From Vicinamibacterales bacterium (GTDB lineage: Bacteria > Acidobacteriota > Vicinamibacteria > Vicinamibacterales > 2-12-FULL-66-21): DNA of 64,000 bases. A program made the translations under genes and the position numbers. Of this stretch, positions 49,897 through 59,266 are shown piece after piece. A model generated the notes under the pieces. The model had not been told where the DNA came from. It saw only the letters and a list, made by a program, of their open reading frames with translations, and did no database searches. Position 1 is the first letter of the stretch, and each line of letters begins with the position of its first letter. The stretch lies in assembly GCA_036496585.1 (NCBI GenBank), contig DASXLB010000007.1, forward strand, positions 1 through 64,000, read 5' to 3'.

Positions 49897-52341
49897 ATGC
49901 CGATCGGCCGTTCGCTGCGCGTTGCCGCCTTGCTCGCGGCACTTCTCGCGCCGGTTCTCGTCGCCCAGGGCCCGTCCCGCGCCGAGCCCCTGCACTACAT
50001 GCAGCCGCCGAAGAACATTGTCGACGCCTTCGACGCCGAGCCGCTGCCGCAGACGATCGTCAGCCCGAACCATCAGACGATCGCGCTGATCTCGGCGCGG
50101 CAACACCCGTCGATCGCGGAGCTGGCGCAACCGATGTATCGCCTCGCCGGCGTCCGGATCAGTCCCCGGACGAACGGGCCGCGGCTCGGCGGGAGCGTTT
50201 ACGCGATCACCCTCAAGACGATCGCGACGGGCGCCGACGTCAAGGTGACGCTGCCGCCGGAGCCGCGCGTCTCGAACGTGAGGTTCTCGCCCGACGGATC
50301 GCACCTGTCGTTCCTCAACACGAAAAACGCGGCAATTGAAGTGTGGGCGGCGGATGCGGCGACCGGCGCGTCAAGACTGGTCAGCGGGAGCGCGCGCGCC
50401 AACGCCACCGCCGGCGACCCCTGCGACTGGCTGCACGACAACGTGACGCTCGTCTGCGAGCTGGTGGCGGCCGATCGCGGCCCCGCTCCGACGGAACCCG
50501 AGGTGCCCGCGGGTCCCAACGTGCAGGAGACGTCCGGCAAAGCGGCGCCGGCCGCGACCTACGAGGACCTGCTCCACACGCCGTTCGACGACGCGTTGTT
50601 CGAGTACTACTTCACCAGCCAGCTGGTCGCGATCAACACCACGACCGGCGCGCAGAGCCCGTTCGGCAGGCCGGCCATCTACGCGAACGTCACGCCGTCG
50701 CCGGGCGGCGATTACGTGCTCGCCACCGCCATCAAGCGGCCGTACTCGCATCTCATCCCGATCAACGGCTTTCCCCAGGACGTCGAGATCGTGGCGCGCC
50801 GCGGTGGCGCGGTCACCAAGCTTGCCGACCTGCCGAGCCGTGAGGGGACGCCGCTGACCGGCGTCGAACCGGGTCCGCGCAGCCATCAATGGCGGGCCGA
50901 CGAGCCCGCGACGATCGTCTGGATCGAGGCGCTCGACGGCGGCGACCTGAAGAACCAGGTACCCTTCCGCGACAAGGTGATGGCGCTCGACGCGCCGTTC
51001 ACGGCGCAGCCGCGAGAGTTCGCGAAGACCGAGTGGCGCTTCGGCGGCATGTCGTTCACGGACAAGGGTACCGCGCTGCTGACCGAAAACGATCGCGCCT
51101 CGCGCCACACCCGCACCTGGCTGCTCGAGTCTGGCGCCCAGCCGCGCAAGGTGTGGGATCGGAAACAGGAGGCGGCGTACGACAATCCGGGGACGCCGAT
51201 CGCGCACGGCCCGTCCGGAGGCGGCGGCCGCGGCGGCGGCGCCGCCGCGCCGCTGATCCAGAACGGCGACTTCATCTATCTTGCCGGTGAGGGCGCATCG
51301 CCCGGCGGCGACCGGCCGTTCGTCGACCGGCTGAACCTGAAGACGCTGGCCACCGAACGCATCTTCCGATCGGGCAGCGACGCGCTCGAGACGTTCGTCG
51401 CGCCGCTCAGCGACGACATGAACCGGTTCCTGGTCCGCTACGAGACGCCGGCAGATCCGCCGAACTACTACGCGCGCAACCGCGACACGACGACGAAGCG
51501 CGCCGTGACGGCGTTCAAGGATCCGCAGCCGCAAATCCGCGGAGTCACGAGCCAGTACGTCACCTACAAACGCAAGGACGGCGTGACGCTGTCGGGCACG
51601 CTGTACCTGCCACCGGACTATCAGAAGGGCACGAAGCTGCCGCTCATCATGTGGGCGTATCCGCGCGAGTTCGGCGACGCCGACTCGGCCAGCCAGGTGA
51701 CCGGCTCGCCCAACCGCTTCACGACGATCAGTGGCTACTCGCACATGTTCCTGCTGCTGTCGGGCTACGCGATCTTCGACAACCCGACGATGCCGATCAT
51801 CGGGCCTGGCGAGACGGCGAACGATCACTATGTCGAGCAGCTCGTCGCCAGTGCCGAGGCGGCCGTCGAGCAGGTCGTGTCGATGGGGGTCACCGACCGC
51901 GATCACATCGGCGTCGGCGGCCACAGCTACGGCGGCTTCATGACGGCCAACCTGCTCGCGAACTCACGGCTGTTCCGCGCCGGCTTCGCCGAGAGCGGCG
52001 CTTACAACCGGACGCTGACGCCGTTCGGATTCCAGAGCGAGCGCCGCACGTTCTGGGAAGTGCCGGACATCTACGGCCGGATGTCGCCGTTCTTCCACGC
52101 CGATCGCATCAAGGATCCGATCCTGCTGATGCACGGCGAGATGGACGACAACTCCGGCACGTTCCCGATCCAGTCCGAGCGCCTCTACATGGCGCTGAAG
52201 GGCCACGGCGCCACCGTGCGCTACGTCACGCTGCCCTACGAGGCCCACGGCTACGTCGCGCGTGAGACGCTGCTGCACGTGCTGTGGGAGCGCCTGACCT
52301 GGTTCGACAAGTACGTGAAGAACGCGGCACCGCGCCCGTAG
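49897..52341 (+). CDS. Exported S9 family serine peptidase (glutamyl-endopeptidase-like)
   Basis: An 814-residue exported prolyl-oligopeptidase-family enzyme. The signal peptide ends VLVAQ near residue 25. A beta-propeller covers about 60-560, including a Gly-rich loop near 440-450. The alpha/beta hydrolase domain carries the triad: S677 in GGHSYGGFM, D750 in HGEMDDN and H784 in YEAHGY. The layout is closest to S9C/S9D peptidases. Probably periplasmic. The gene follows the Clp gene by 33 bases. Confidence 0.92.
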   Translation: MPIGRSLRVAALLAALLAPVLVAQGPSRAEPLHYMQPPKNIVDAFDAEPLPQTIVSPNHQTIALISARQHPSIAELAQPMYRLAGVRISPRTNGPRLGGSVYAITLKTIATGADVKVTLPPEPRVSNVRFSPDGSHLSFLNTKNAAIEVWAADAATGASRLVSGSARANATAGDPCDWLHDNVTLVCELVAADRGPAPTEPEVPAGPNVQETSGKAAPAATYEDLLHTPFDDALFEYYFTSQLVAINTTTGAQSPFGRPAIYANVTPSPGGDYVLATAIKRPYSHLIPINGFPQDVEIVARRGGAVTKLADLPSREGTPLTGVEPGPRSHQWRADEPATIVWIEALDGGDLKNQVPFRDKVMALDAPFTAQPREFAKTEWRFGGMSFTDKGTALLTENDRASRHTRTWLLESGAQPRKVWDRKQEAAYDNPGTPIAHGPSGGGGRGGGAAAPLIQNGDFIYLAGEGASPGGDRPFVDRLNLKTLATERIFRSGSDALETFVAPLSDDMNRFLVRYETPADPPNYYARNRDTTTKRAVTAFKDPQPQIRGVTSQYVTYKRKDGVTLSGTLYLPPDYQKGTKLPLIMWAYPREFGDADSASQVTGSPNRFTTISGYSHMFLLLSGYAIFDNPTMPIIGPGETANDHYVEQLVASAEAAVEQVVSMGVTDRDHIGVGGHSYGGFMTANLLANSRLFRAGFAESGAYNRTLTPFGFQSERRTFWEVPDIYGRMSPFFHADRIKDPILLMHGEMDDNSGTFPIQSERLYMALKGHGATVRYVTLPYEAHGYVARETLLHVLWERLTWFDKYVKNAAPRP

Positions 52342-52347
52342 GCCGCC

Positions 52348-52377
52348 CACTCACGCATGCGGCAGCGATTGTGAGTG
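52348..52377. terminator. Possible bidirectional hairpin between converging genes
   Basis: CACTCAC (52348-52354) and GTGAGTG (52371-52377) form a 7-bp stem around a 16-base loop, seven bases after the S9 peptidase stop and 37 bases before the converging radical SAM stop. No T-tract follows on either strand. Confidence 0.35.
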
Positions 52378-52414
52378 AGCGCGGAGTCCGAGGGACGACG
52401 CCGCTCGGATGAGA

Positions 52415-53434
52415 CTAGAACCGCAACGACGCCTGCTGCGGCTGCGCGGCAGGCGTTATCGCCTCCTCCGGCTCGGCGTCGTCGAACTCACGGTGCTTGT
52501 CCGTCATCCCGTGACGCGCCTTGAACATCTCGATGATGCCGCGAACCTCCTTGACGTAGGCTGGCGCGGCGTAGGCGCCGACGTAGAGCCGGTTGTAGCT
52601 CTTGACCATCTTCGGGAACGCGCCGGCGAGAAAGCCCATGAAGTGATCCTTGGTCCCGCCCTTGAGATACATCACGTTGGCGCCGAGGAACGCGGCGTCG
52701 TGATCGGCGATCGCTTTGATCGTCGCGTCGAGCTTGGCCGGCTGTGTCGTGAACCCCGGTACGACCGGCATCATCAGGACGCCGGCGCGGACGCCCGCTT
52801 CGCGCAGGATCTTGACGGCGCGTAGGCGCTGCAGCGGATGCGCCGTGCCGGGCTCGAGAGCTCGCCAGGCATCCTCGTCGACGGTCGGCACGCTGACGCA
52901 CACCGTGCAGCCCGCGACCCGCGACAACTCAGCCAGCAGCTCCTTGTCGCGCACAATCATCGGGCCCTTGGTGACGATGCCAACCGGCGTGCGGCCGGCG
53001 ATCAGCGCCTCGATCGAGCGGCGGGTCAGTTTGTAGTGCCCTTCGATCGGTTGATAGGGATCGGTCGCGGTGCCGAGCGCGACCTGCTCGCGCGTCCACG
53101 AAGGATGATCGAGCTCACGCTGCAGCACGTCTGGGAAGTTCGTCTTGACGAAGATCAGCGAGGAGAACTCGTCCCCAGGGCCGAGGGCGAACTGCGTCTG
53201 GTAGCGGCGCGCGAAGCAGTAGTGACAGCCGTGAGTACAGCCGCGATAGGGATTGAGCGTCCACTTGAACGGCATCCCTTTCACGGGATTCAGCGCCGAC
53301 CGGCAGGTAATCTCCTGGTAGCGCGCCTCGTCGGCGCGCCGCTGCGCCTCGTCGAGCGAATCGGCTCCGTGATCGCGGACCTGCAGGGCGATCATCCTGC
53401 TGGTCGGAGGGCGGGGAGCAAGGTCGAAGAGCAT
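52415..53434 (-). CDS. Radical SAM protein, spore-photoproduct-lyase-like family
   Basis: A 339-residue radical SAM enzyme of the Rv2578c/SPL-like group. The cluster motif CTHGCHYC has cysteines at 66, 70 and 73, followed by FARRYQTQFALGPG and GTATDPYQPIE, which are characteristic. No C-terminal cluster domain is present. These proteins are widespread and mostly uncharacterised. ATG is exactly six bases after TAAATT. Confidence 0.9.
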   Translation of the reverse strand: MLFDLAPRPPTSRMIALQVRDHGADSLDEAQRRADEARYQEITCRSALNPVKGMPFKWTLNPYRGCTHGCHYCFARRYQTQFALGPGDEFSSLIFVKTNFPDVLQRELDHPSWTREQVALGTATDPYQPIEGHYKLTRRSIEALIAGRTPVGIVTKGPMIVRDKELLAELSRVAGCTVCVSVPTVDEDAWRALEPGTAHPLQRLRAVKILREAGVRAGVLMMPVVPGFTTQPAKLDATIKAIADHDAAFLGANVMYLKGGTKDHFMGFLAGAFPKMVKSYNRLYVGAYAAPAYVKEVRGIIEMFKARHGMTDKHREFDDAEPEEAITPAAQPQQASLRF

Positions 53435-53440
53435 GGCGAA

Positions 53441-53446
53441 AATTTA
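53441..53446 (-). promoter_or_regulatory. -10 box of the radical SAM gene, predicted leaderless
   Basis: TAAATT lies exactly six bases before the ATG at 53434. No Shine-Dalgarno sequence is present. Confidence 0.45.
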
Positions 53447-53518
53447 GCGAAACCATCGCCATGGTAACACGGTGGCCGGGGCACACGCCCCGGCTCACTT
53501 CCCCCGCACGCGGCGGTG

Positions 53519-53830
53519 TTACTTGCCCTGCCCGTCGTGCTTCTGCGCGTAGATGCGGTGGCTCTCGGTGTTCAGCAGATGGTTGAGCTGCTTGCGCTCA
53601 GTCGGGTCCAGCCCGCCGCCGCTCTGCCGGTCCTTCGACTGCAGCTGTTTGATCCGCGCTTCCTGCCGCTCCAGCCGGGCGGTTTCCTTCGGCGTCAGAC
53701 TTCCGTTTTCGATGCCCTCGGCGATCCGGTGCTGCTGATTGGCCTCGCGCTTGTGCACGTTCTGCGCGAATGCGGGGGCGCTCGCCAGCGCGAGCCCGAG
53801 TGAAACGACGGCGACAATACTCTTGTTCAT
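53519..53830 (-). CDS. Small exported charged protein of unknown function
   Basis: A 103-residue product with a good signal peptide (cleavage after AFAQ near 23). The mature protein is highly charged and helical (KREANQQHRIAEGIENGSLT, EARIKQLQSKDRQSGG). ATG has GGAGG about nine bases upstream. Such short helical exported proteins recur in soil bacteria; I cannot assign a role. Confidence 0.8.
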   Translation of the reverse strand: MNKSIVAVVSLGLALASAPAFAQNVHKREANQQHRIAEGIENGSLTPKETARLERQEARIKQLQSKDRQSGGGLDPTERKQLNHLLNTESHRIYAQKHDGQGK

Positions 53831-53906
53831 TGATCACATCCTCCGGTCATGGGCGCTCCTACACTTAGACCGGGCCCGCCGCCGAGAGTAAAAAGCGATC
53901 TTCCGC

Positions 53907-54866
53907 TCATAACAAATATGCAACCGCGAAACCGATTTGGGCGACGAACATCATGCGGTACATGTGCGCCCACGAGACGTGGTTCTCTTCGACCGCGAGG
54001 TCCTCGGGGCGGCGCAGCATCAGGTAGCAGACGTAGATGCCGTACGACGTCATGACCAGGGCGAGCCACTGCAGCAGCACGGCGTTTCCGGTCAGCACGC
54101 CGGTCCACGCGCCGACCGCGATCAGCACGAACGGGACGACGAACGACGGCGAGATCATCCAGGCGGCGCGCTTCACACCGTAGATGATCGGCAGTGTGCG
54201 GCAGCCGCCGCGCGCGTCTCCCTCCATGTCGGCGAAGTCCTTCGTCGTCGAGGCGCCGAGCAGGAACAGGCCGAAGATCGCCCCGATGTACCAGGGCTCG
54301 AGACCGGCGATCGATTTTACCGACGACCAGCCCGCCACCTTCAGCAGCAGGCCGCGCGGGATCGCGATGGTCAGGTTGGCCCAGAGCCCGTGCCGCTTGG
54401 TGCGGAGCGGCGGCACCGAATAGACGAACGTGCCGATCGTCGCGACGACGACGATCCAGAAGCACTCGTGCCGCCCGCCCGGCTCGACGAACCAGGCGAG
54501 CGTCAGCGCGACCGCGTAGGTGACCCAGGTGAAGATCCACGCGCCCCGCAACGACAGCCGGCCCGACGTCAGCGGCCGTTTCGGCTTGTTGACGCGGTCG
54601 ATCTCGAGATCGTAGATCTGGTTGAGCGCGTTCGACGCCGCGTTGAGCACGGCCGCCATCATCACGCCGACGATCGGATAGAGCAGGATCGCGGCCGTCC
54701 ACTGTTCGCGCGGCGCCGCGCCGTACGCGGTGGCGGCACCGGACGCGAAACCGAGCGCGGGCGCGACGAGCGTGAAGGGGCGCGAGAGCTCCAGGAGTAT
54801 CCGGGCCGGCTTCGACCCCCCGGGCCCCGCCGCACGCTCGCTCGCGGCGCTCGCTCGAGGCGTCAA
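53907..54866 (-). CDS. UbiA-family polyprenyl transferase (homogentisate-prenyltransferase-like)
   Basis: A 319-residue integral membrane prenyltransferase with about nine helices. The first Asp-rich motif is NALNQIYDLEID (D86, D90) followed by VNKPKRPLTSG, and the second is DFADMEGD near 200. The first motif resembles homogentisate and chlorophyll-type prenyltransferases more than UbiA proper. I chose the TTG at 54866, whose TTGA overlaps the stop of the upstream kinase-like gene; no ATG lies in a reasonable place. The Ser/Ala/Gly-rich N-terminus is low complexity. Both substrate and prenyl donor are unknown. Confidence 0.88.
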   Translation of the reverse strand: MTPRASAASERAAGPGGSKPARILLELSRPFTLVAPALGFASGAATAYGAAPREQWTAAILLYPIVGVMMAAVLNAASNALNQIYDLEIDRVNKPKRPLTSGRLSLRGAWIFTWVTYAVALTLAWFVEPGGRHECFWIVVVATIGTFVYSVPPLRTKRHGLWANLTIAIPRGLLLKVAGWSSVKSIAGLEPWYIGAIFGLFLLGASTTKDFADMEGDARGGCRTLPIIYGVKRAAWMISPSFVVPFVLIAVGAWTGVLTGNAVLLQWLALVMTSYGIYVCYLMLRRPEDLAVEENHVSWAHMYRMMFVAQIGFAVAYLL

Positions 54867-56233
54867 CGCAGCCCTTGCGACACGGCGAGCGTCACGGCGA
54901 TGCCGACAGTCGAGTTGATGAAATTGAGCACGTCGTTGTTCAGGATACCCGGCTCTTCGAGCGTCGCGCCCAGCCAGCTCTCGACGAGCGCGCCAACGCT
55001 GGCGCCGACTACGACTGCGGCAAGCTCGGACAGCGGAATGAGGCCAATCGCGGCAGCGGCTGCACCCAGTCCGAGCGCGCCGAGTACGCCGGCGGCGGTT
55101 CCTTCGAGCGACATCGCGCCGGAGGTGCCGGGCACGACCCGCGAGAACGACCTGATCGAGAACGTGCGGCGTCCGTATGCCTTGCCGATCTCGCTGGCGA
55201 TGGTGTCGCTGCCGGCGGTCGCGAGCGCCGCGACGAATGCCAGGCGCGCGGCCTCGGGATGGACGTCGAGCCCGGCGAGGAGCGCCGCGATCGCGGCGGC
55301 GCCGGTGTTGGCGATGGCATTGCCAGGACCGCGGCGTCCACCGCGGTCCTCGTCGATCCCGAGCCGCTGCTTGCGGGCAAGGCCCAGGCGCGACGCGACC
55401 GACGCCGCGACGAACGTCAGCAGCAGCAGCAGCCAGCCCTGCCAGCCGAGCGACACGAAGATGGCGATGCCGATGATGGCGCCGCAGATCGCGCCGGCGA
55501 TCGAGACACTCCGCCCTGCGTAGCCGGCCACGGCGACGAGGGCGTTGGCGGCGAGTGCGAGGGCGACGCGGAGGTTGGGAAGCGCTACCGCGACATACTC
55601 GTCCTCGAAGAAGTCGCCGTGGTGATAGTCGACACGGCGAGCCACGACCATTGCGCCGAGCCACAGCACACCGCCGGCTGACAGCGAGACCGAGAGGTTG
55701 TCGTCGAGCTTGATCGGAATCGTCTCGACGAACGCTGCCGCGAGCGCGGCGACGGGAACGGCGAAGGCCGCGAACGCCATCGGCACCGTCGCGACCGGCC
55801 GGCACCACAGCGCAAGCCCGACGCCCATCGCGGTGCCGGCAACGAAGAACGCCACCGAGCCGGCGACGGTCTTGTCGCGATTCCATGGCCAGCGGGCGCC
55901 GCCGATGGCGCGGCCCGCCAGCGTGGCCGCGCCATCGCCCGCGGCGAGAATGCCCCACGCCGCAGCGACGCTGTCGAGGCGGTGTGGAAAGAGCAGCAGC
56001 AGCGCCAGAACCGAAATCGGGTAGTAGACGATGCCGTGCAGCCCCGCCCCCCGATCGCCGGGACGGTACAGCCGGCCGGCGACGTGCGGCAGCACGAAGA
56101 CGTTGAACAGGAGCGCGCCGCCGGCAAGCGCCATCGCCTGCCACCACGCCGTCCAGCGCAGCAGCAGCGCGAACGCACCCATCGAGATGTGGACGATCTG
56201 ACGGGCCGACTCGGAATGCGGGGCGCGGTTCAT
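54863..56233 (-). CDS. Two-domain prenol-activation protein: dolichol/phytol-kinase-like plus DUF92 (VTE6-like)
   Basis: A 456-residue membrane protein. The N-terminal half (about 1-210) has the SEC59/VTE5-type signature with D100 in AAGDGAATLAGRAIGG and WNRDKTVAGS, used by CTP-dependent polyprenol kinases. The C-terminal half (about 225-456) is DUF92, with GSDTIASEIGKAYG near 338, SRVVPGTSGAMSLEGT and LNNDVLNF. In plants VTE5 and VTE6 phosphorylate phytol twice, to phytyl diphosphate. Here both appear in one chain and the gene is coupled to a UbiA prenyltransferase. The activity is inferred from these families. Confidence 0.82.
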   Translation of the reverse strand: MNRAPHSESARQIVHISMGAFALLLRWTAWWQAMALAGGALLFNVFVLPHVAGRLYRPGDRGAGLHGIVYYPISVLALLLLFPHRLDSVAAAWGILAAGDGAATLAGRAIGGARWPWNRDKTVAGSVAFFVAGTAMGVGLALWCRPVATVPMAFAAFAVPVAALAAAFVETIPIKLDDNLSVSLSAGGVLWLGAMVVARRVDYHHGDFFEDEYVAVALPNLRVALALAANALVAVAGYAGRSVSIAGAICGAIIGIAIFVSLGWQGWLLLLLTFVAASVASRLGLARKQRLGIDEDRGGRRGPGNAIANTGAAAIAALLAGLDVHPEAARLAFVAALATAGSDTIASEIGKAYGRRTFSIRSFSRVVPGTSGAMSLEGTAAGVLGALGLGAAAAAIGLIPLSELAAVVVGASVGALVESWLGATLEEPGILNNDVLNFINSTVGIAVTLAVSQGLR

Positions 56234-57165
56234 GCCGCCGGCGTCACGGACCGCCAGTACTCGAGCAGATCCGCGAGCGTGCGCTCGATCGGGATGCGCG
56301 GCTGCCAGCCGGTGTCGGCGCTCAGCCGCGCATGGTTGCCGACGACGACCGGATTGTCGCTCGGGCGAAGCCGCTCGGGGTCGACCTCGACGCTGACGCG
56401 CACGCGCGCGTGCGACAGCAGCGCGTCGAGCAGGTCACGCATCCGGTAGCCGCGCCCGCTGCAGACGTTGTAGGGGCGGAGCGGCGTGCCCGAGTCGATC
56501 AGCGCCCGATAGGCGCGCACCGTGTCGCGCACGTCGGTGATGTCGCGCTGCGCGTCGAGGTTGCCAACGCGGAGCACCGGCGGGGCGAGCCCGGCCTCGA
56601 TGCGGGCGATCTGCTGCGCGAAGGCGGAACTCACGTAGGCCGGCGACTGCCGAGGCCCGGCGTGGTTGAACGGCCGCGCCAGCAGCACCGGCAGACCCGA
56701 CGCGGCCGCCGTCATCTCCTGCGCCAGCTTGCTCACGCCGTAGGGGTGGTTCGGGGCGATCGGATCGTCCTCGGCAATCGGTGCCGTGCGCTGCGCATAG
56801 ATCATCGCCGACCCGGTGACCACGACTCGGCAGGTGAGCTGCACCTCGCGGCACGCCTCGAGCAGCGTGTGGGTGCCGAGCACGTTCAGCCGCAGCGCGC
56901 GCGCCGGCGCCTTCCACGCCTCGTGGACGTCGGCATGTCCGGCACAGTGGTAGATCGCCGCCGGTCGGGCCTGCTCGAGCACGTCGCGGACGGCGGTCCG
57001 ATCGAGCACGTCGACGGTCGCCCAGCGAAGGCCGTCGCGCGGCCGCGGCGGGGCGCCGCCGCGGTGGGCGAGCCCCCAGACCTCGACGCCCGAGCCAACG
57101 AGCAGGTCCACCAGGTGGCCGCCCGCGAACCCCGTCGCTCCCGTGATCAGCGCAGCGCCGTGCAC
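56230..57165 (-). CDS. NAD(P)-dependent epimerase/dehydratase, GDP-4-keto-6-deoxy-mannose reductase-like
   Basis: A 311-residue extended short-chain dehydrogenase. The NAD(P) motif GATGFAGGH is at the N-terminus and the catalytic pair is in YGVSK. Serine is in VVTGSAMIY, and RPFNHAGPRQS and RDITDVRD fit the Rmd branch that makes GDP-rhamnose-type sugars. It overlaps the prenol-kinase-like gene (ATGA) and follows rmlB by 13 bases, so it probably supplies a deoxyhexose for an envelope glycan. Confidence 0.85.
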   Translation of the reverse strand: MHGAALITGATGFAGGHLVDLLVGSGVEVWGLAHRGGAPPRPRDGLRWATVDVLDRTAVRDVLEQARPAAIYHCAGHADVHEAWKAPARALRLNVLGTHTLLEACREVQLTCRVVVTGSAMIYAQRTAPIAEDDPIAPNHPYGVSKLAQEMTAAASGLPVLLARPFNHAGPRQSPAYVSSAFAQQIARIEAGLAPPVLRVGNLDAQRDITDVRDTVRAYRALIDSGTPLRPYNVCSGRGYRMRDLLDALLSHARVRVSVEVDPERLRPSDNPVVVGNHARLSADTGWQPRIPIERTLADLLEYWRSVTPAA

Positions 57166-57178
57166 GTCGGACCTGCGG

Positions 57179-58189
57179 TCAGCGGTTGCCGTACTGCGCC
57201 TGATAGTACCGCTGGAATGCCGGGTCCTGATCCTTGATCGGCCGCCACCACGCCTCGTTGTCGTGGTACCACTGCACGGTGGCGGCGAGCCCCGCGGCGA
57301 AATCCTCGCGCGGCTCCCAGCCGAGGGCGTGCAGCTTGGCGGCGCTCAGCGAATACCGGCGATCGTGGCCGGCCCGGTCGGCGACGTTCTTGATCAAGGA
57401 AGGCGGTTTGCCCGCGAGTTCGAGCAGCCGGTGCGTCAGTTCGACGTTCTTCACCTGGTTGCCGCCGCCGATGTTGTAGACCTCGCCGGATGCGCCGCGG
57501 TCGATCAGCAGGTCGATGGCGCGGCAGTGATCGTCGACGTGGAGCCAGTCGCGCTCGTTCTGGCCGTCGCCGTAGAGAGGCACCGGCAGATCGTCGATGA
57601 GATTGGTGATGAACAGCGGGATCACCTTCTCGGGGAACTGGTTGGGACCGTAGTTGTTCGAGGCGCGCGTGACGATTACCGGCACGTTGTAGGTCGCCCA
57701 GTAGCTGTAGGCCAGGCGATCGGCACCCGCCTTGCTCGCCGCATACGGATTGCGCGGCTTCAACTCGTCGGTCTCGGTGCTCGATCCGGCGGCGACCGAG
57801 CCATAGACCTCGTCGGTCGAGATCTGGATGAACCGCTGCAGGCGCGGATGCTGGCGCGCCGCCTCGAGCAGCACGAAAGTGCCGTAGACATCGGTGGCGA
57901 TGAAGTCGCCGGCGTACATGATCGAACGGTCGACGTGCGTCTCGGCCGCGAAATTGATGACCACGTCTGCGTCGGCGACCAGCGGGCCCGCCACCTGTGG
58001 ATCGGCGATGTCACCCTTGACGAACCGGTGCCGCGGGTCGTGGCCGACGCTCTCGAGGTTCTCGAGCCGTCCGGCGTAGGTCAGCTTGTCGAGCGTCGTG
58101 ACTGCCCAGTCGGCGTGGGTGCGAAGGGCGTAGCGGACGAAGTTCGAGCCGATGAATCCGGCGCCGCCGGTGACCAGGACCTTGAGCAT
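57179..58189 (-). CDS. rmlB: dTDP-glucose 4,6-dehydratase
   Basis: Converts dTDP-glucose to dTDP-4-keto-6-deoxyglucose in deoxysugar synthesis. The 336-residue protein has TGGAGFIGSNF, FAAETHVDRS, the STDEVYGS motif, catalytic NPYAASKA, and SNNYGPNQFPEK, all typical. It lies nine bases downstream of rmlA. No rmlC or rmlD is in the window, so the final product depends on genes elsewhere or on the adjacent reductase. Confidence 0.96.
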   Translation of the reverse strand: MLKVLVTGGAGFIGSNFVRYALRTHADWAVTTLDKLTYAGRLENLESVGHDPRHRFVKGDIADPQVAGPLVADADVVINFAAETHVDRSIMYAGDFIATDVYGTFVLLEAARQHPRLQRFIQISTDEVYGSVAAGSSTETDELKPRNPYAASKAGADRLAYSYWATYNVPVIVTRASNNYGPNQFPEKVIPLFITNLIDDLPVPLYGDGQNERDWLHVDDHCRAIDLLIDRGASGEVYNIGGGNQVKNVELTHRLLELAGKPPSLIKNVADRAGHDRRYSLSAAKLHALGWEPREDFAAGLAATVQWYHDNEAWWRPIKDQDPAFQRYYQAQYGNR

Positions 58190-58198
58190 GGGGCTTCC

Positions 58199-59266
58199 TT
58201 ACCAGCGGATGCCGACCTCGGAGTTGTCGCCGAGCATGAACCGGTAGGCGGTCGGCTTCACCGGTATGCGGATGATCTTGACGTTGCGGCCGATCAGGCT
58301 GTCCTCGATGCGGTTGGCGAGATCGGAGATGACGCTCCCTTCGAGCACGATGCTGTGCTCGATTTCCGAGTCGCGGATCTCGCAGGCCGGGCCAATCGAC
58401 GTGAACGGGCCGACGTAGGCGTGGACGATGCGCGCGCCGGCGCCGATCACCACCGGTCCACGGATGACCGAACGTTCGATGACGGCGCCCGCCTCGATGA
58501 CCACCTTGCCCTCGACGCGCGATTCGGCGTCGACGCTGCCCTCGACGCGGCGGGTCAGCGTGTCCAGGATCAGCCGGTTCGCCTCGAGCATGTCCTCGAG
58601 CTTGCCGGTATCCTTCCACCAGCCGTCGACGAGGTGCGGCCGCACCGACAGGCCGCGATCGATCAGGTCCTGGATGGCGTCGGTGATCTCCAGCTCGTTG
58701 CGAAAACTCGGACGGATCCGCTTGACCGAGTCGAACACCGCCGGCGAGAACATGTACACGCCGACCAGCGCGAGGTCGCTCTTCGGCTCCTTCGGCTTCT
58801 CGACCAACCGGACGACGCGGCCGTCCTCAAGCTCGGCGACGCCGAACATCTGGGGATCGGGCACCCGGGTCAGCAGGATCTGCGCCGCCGGCGCCTCGCG
58901 CACGAACTCCTCGACGAAGCCGGTGATGCCGCGGTTGAGCAGGTTGTCGCCGAGATACATCACGAACGGTTCGCCCGCCATGAACGACTCGCTGATCAGC
59001 ACCGCGTGCGCGAGCCCGCGCGGCGCGTCCTGCTCGATGTAGGTGACGCGCACGCCCCAGCGCGACCCGTCGCCGACCGCGTTCCGGATCTCGGCGCGCG
59101 TGTCGCCGACGACGATCGCGATGTCGGTGATGCCGGCGGCGGCGAGCGCCTCGATGCCGTAGAACAAGACCGGCTTGTTGGCGACCGGCACTAGCTGCTT
59201 GGCGCTGGTATAAGTGAGCGGACGCAGGCGGGTACCCTTGCCGCCGCTCAGAATCAGTCCCTTCAT
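58199..59266 (-). CDS. rmlA: Glucose-1-phosphate thymidylyltransferase, long form
   Basis: A 355-residue nucleotidyltransferase that makes dTDP-glucose. The N-terminal GT-A domain has LSGGKGTRLRPLT, YLGDNLL, VEKPKEP and DGWWKDTGK. The C-terminal 110 residues form left-handed beta-helix hexapeptide repeats (VIGAGARI, SIVLEGSVI), which makes this the long-form type seen in archaea and actinomycetes rather than short RmlA. ATG overlaps the lptD stop (ATGA). Confidence 0.93.
   Translation of the reverse strand: MKGLILSGGKGTRLRPLTYTSAKQLVPVANKPVLFYGIEALAAAGITDIAIVVGDTRAEIRNAVGDGSRWGVRVTYIEQDAPRGLAHAVLISESFMAGEPFVMYLGDNLLNRGITGFVEEFVREAPAAQILLTRVPDPQMFGVAELEDGRVVRLVEKPKEPKSDLALVGVYMFSPAVFDSVKRIRPSFRNELEITDAIQDLIDRGLSVRPHLVDGWWKDTGKLEDMLEANRLILDTLTRRVEGSVDAESRVEGKVVIEAGAVIERSVIRGPVVIGAGARIVHAYVGPFTSIGPACEIRDSEIEHSIVLEGSVISDLANRIEDSLIGRNVKIIRIPVKPTAYRFMLGDNSEVGIRW

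Noticed and set aside
53907..56147. 746-codon extension of the UbiA gene
   Set aside because: The first part is an out-of-frame shadow of the prenol-kinase-like gene; the UbiA homology begins at about 54866.
57143..59194. 683-codon plus-strand frame over rmlB and rmlA
   Set aside because: Antisense shadow of two intact sugar-nucleotide genes.
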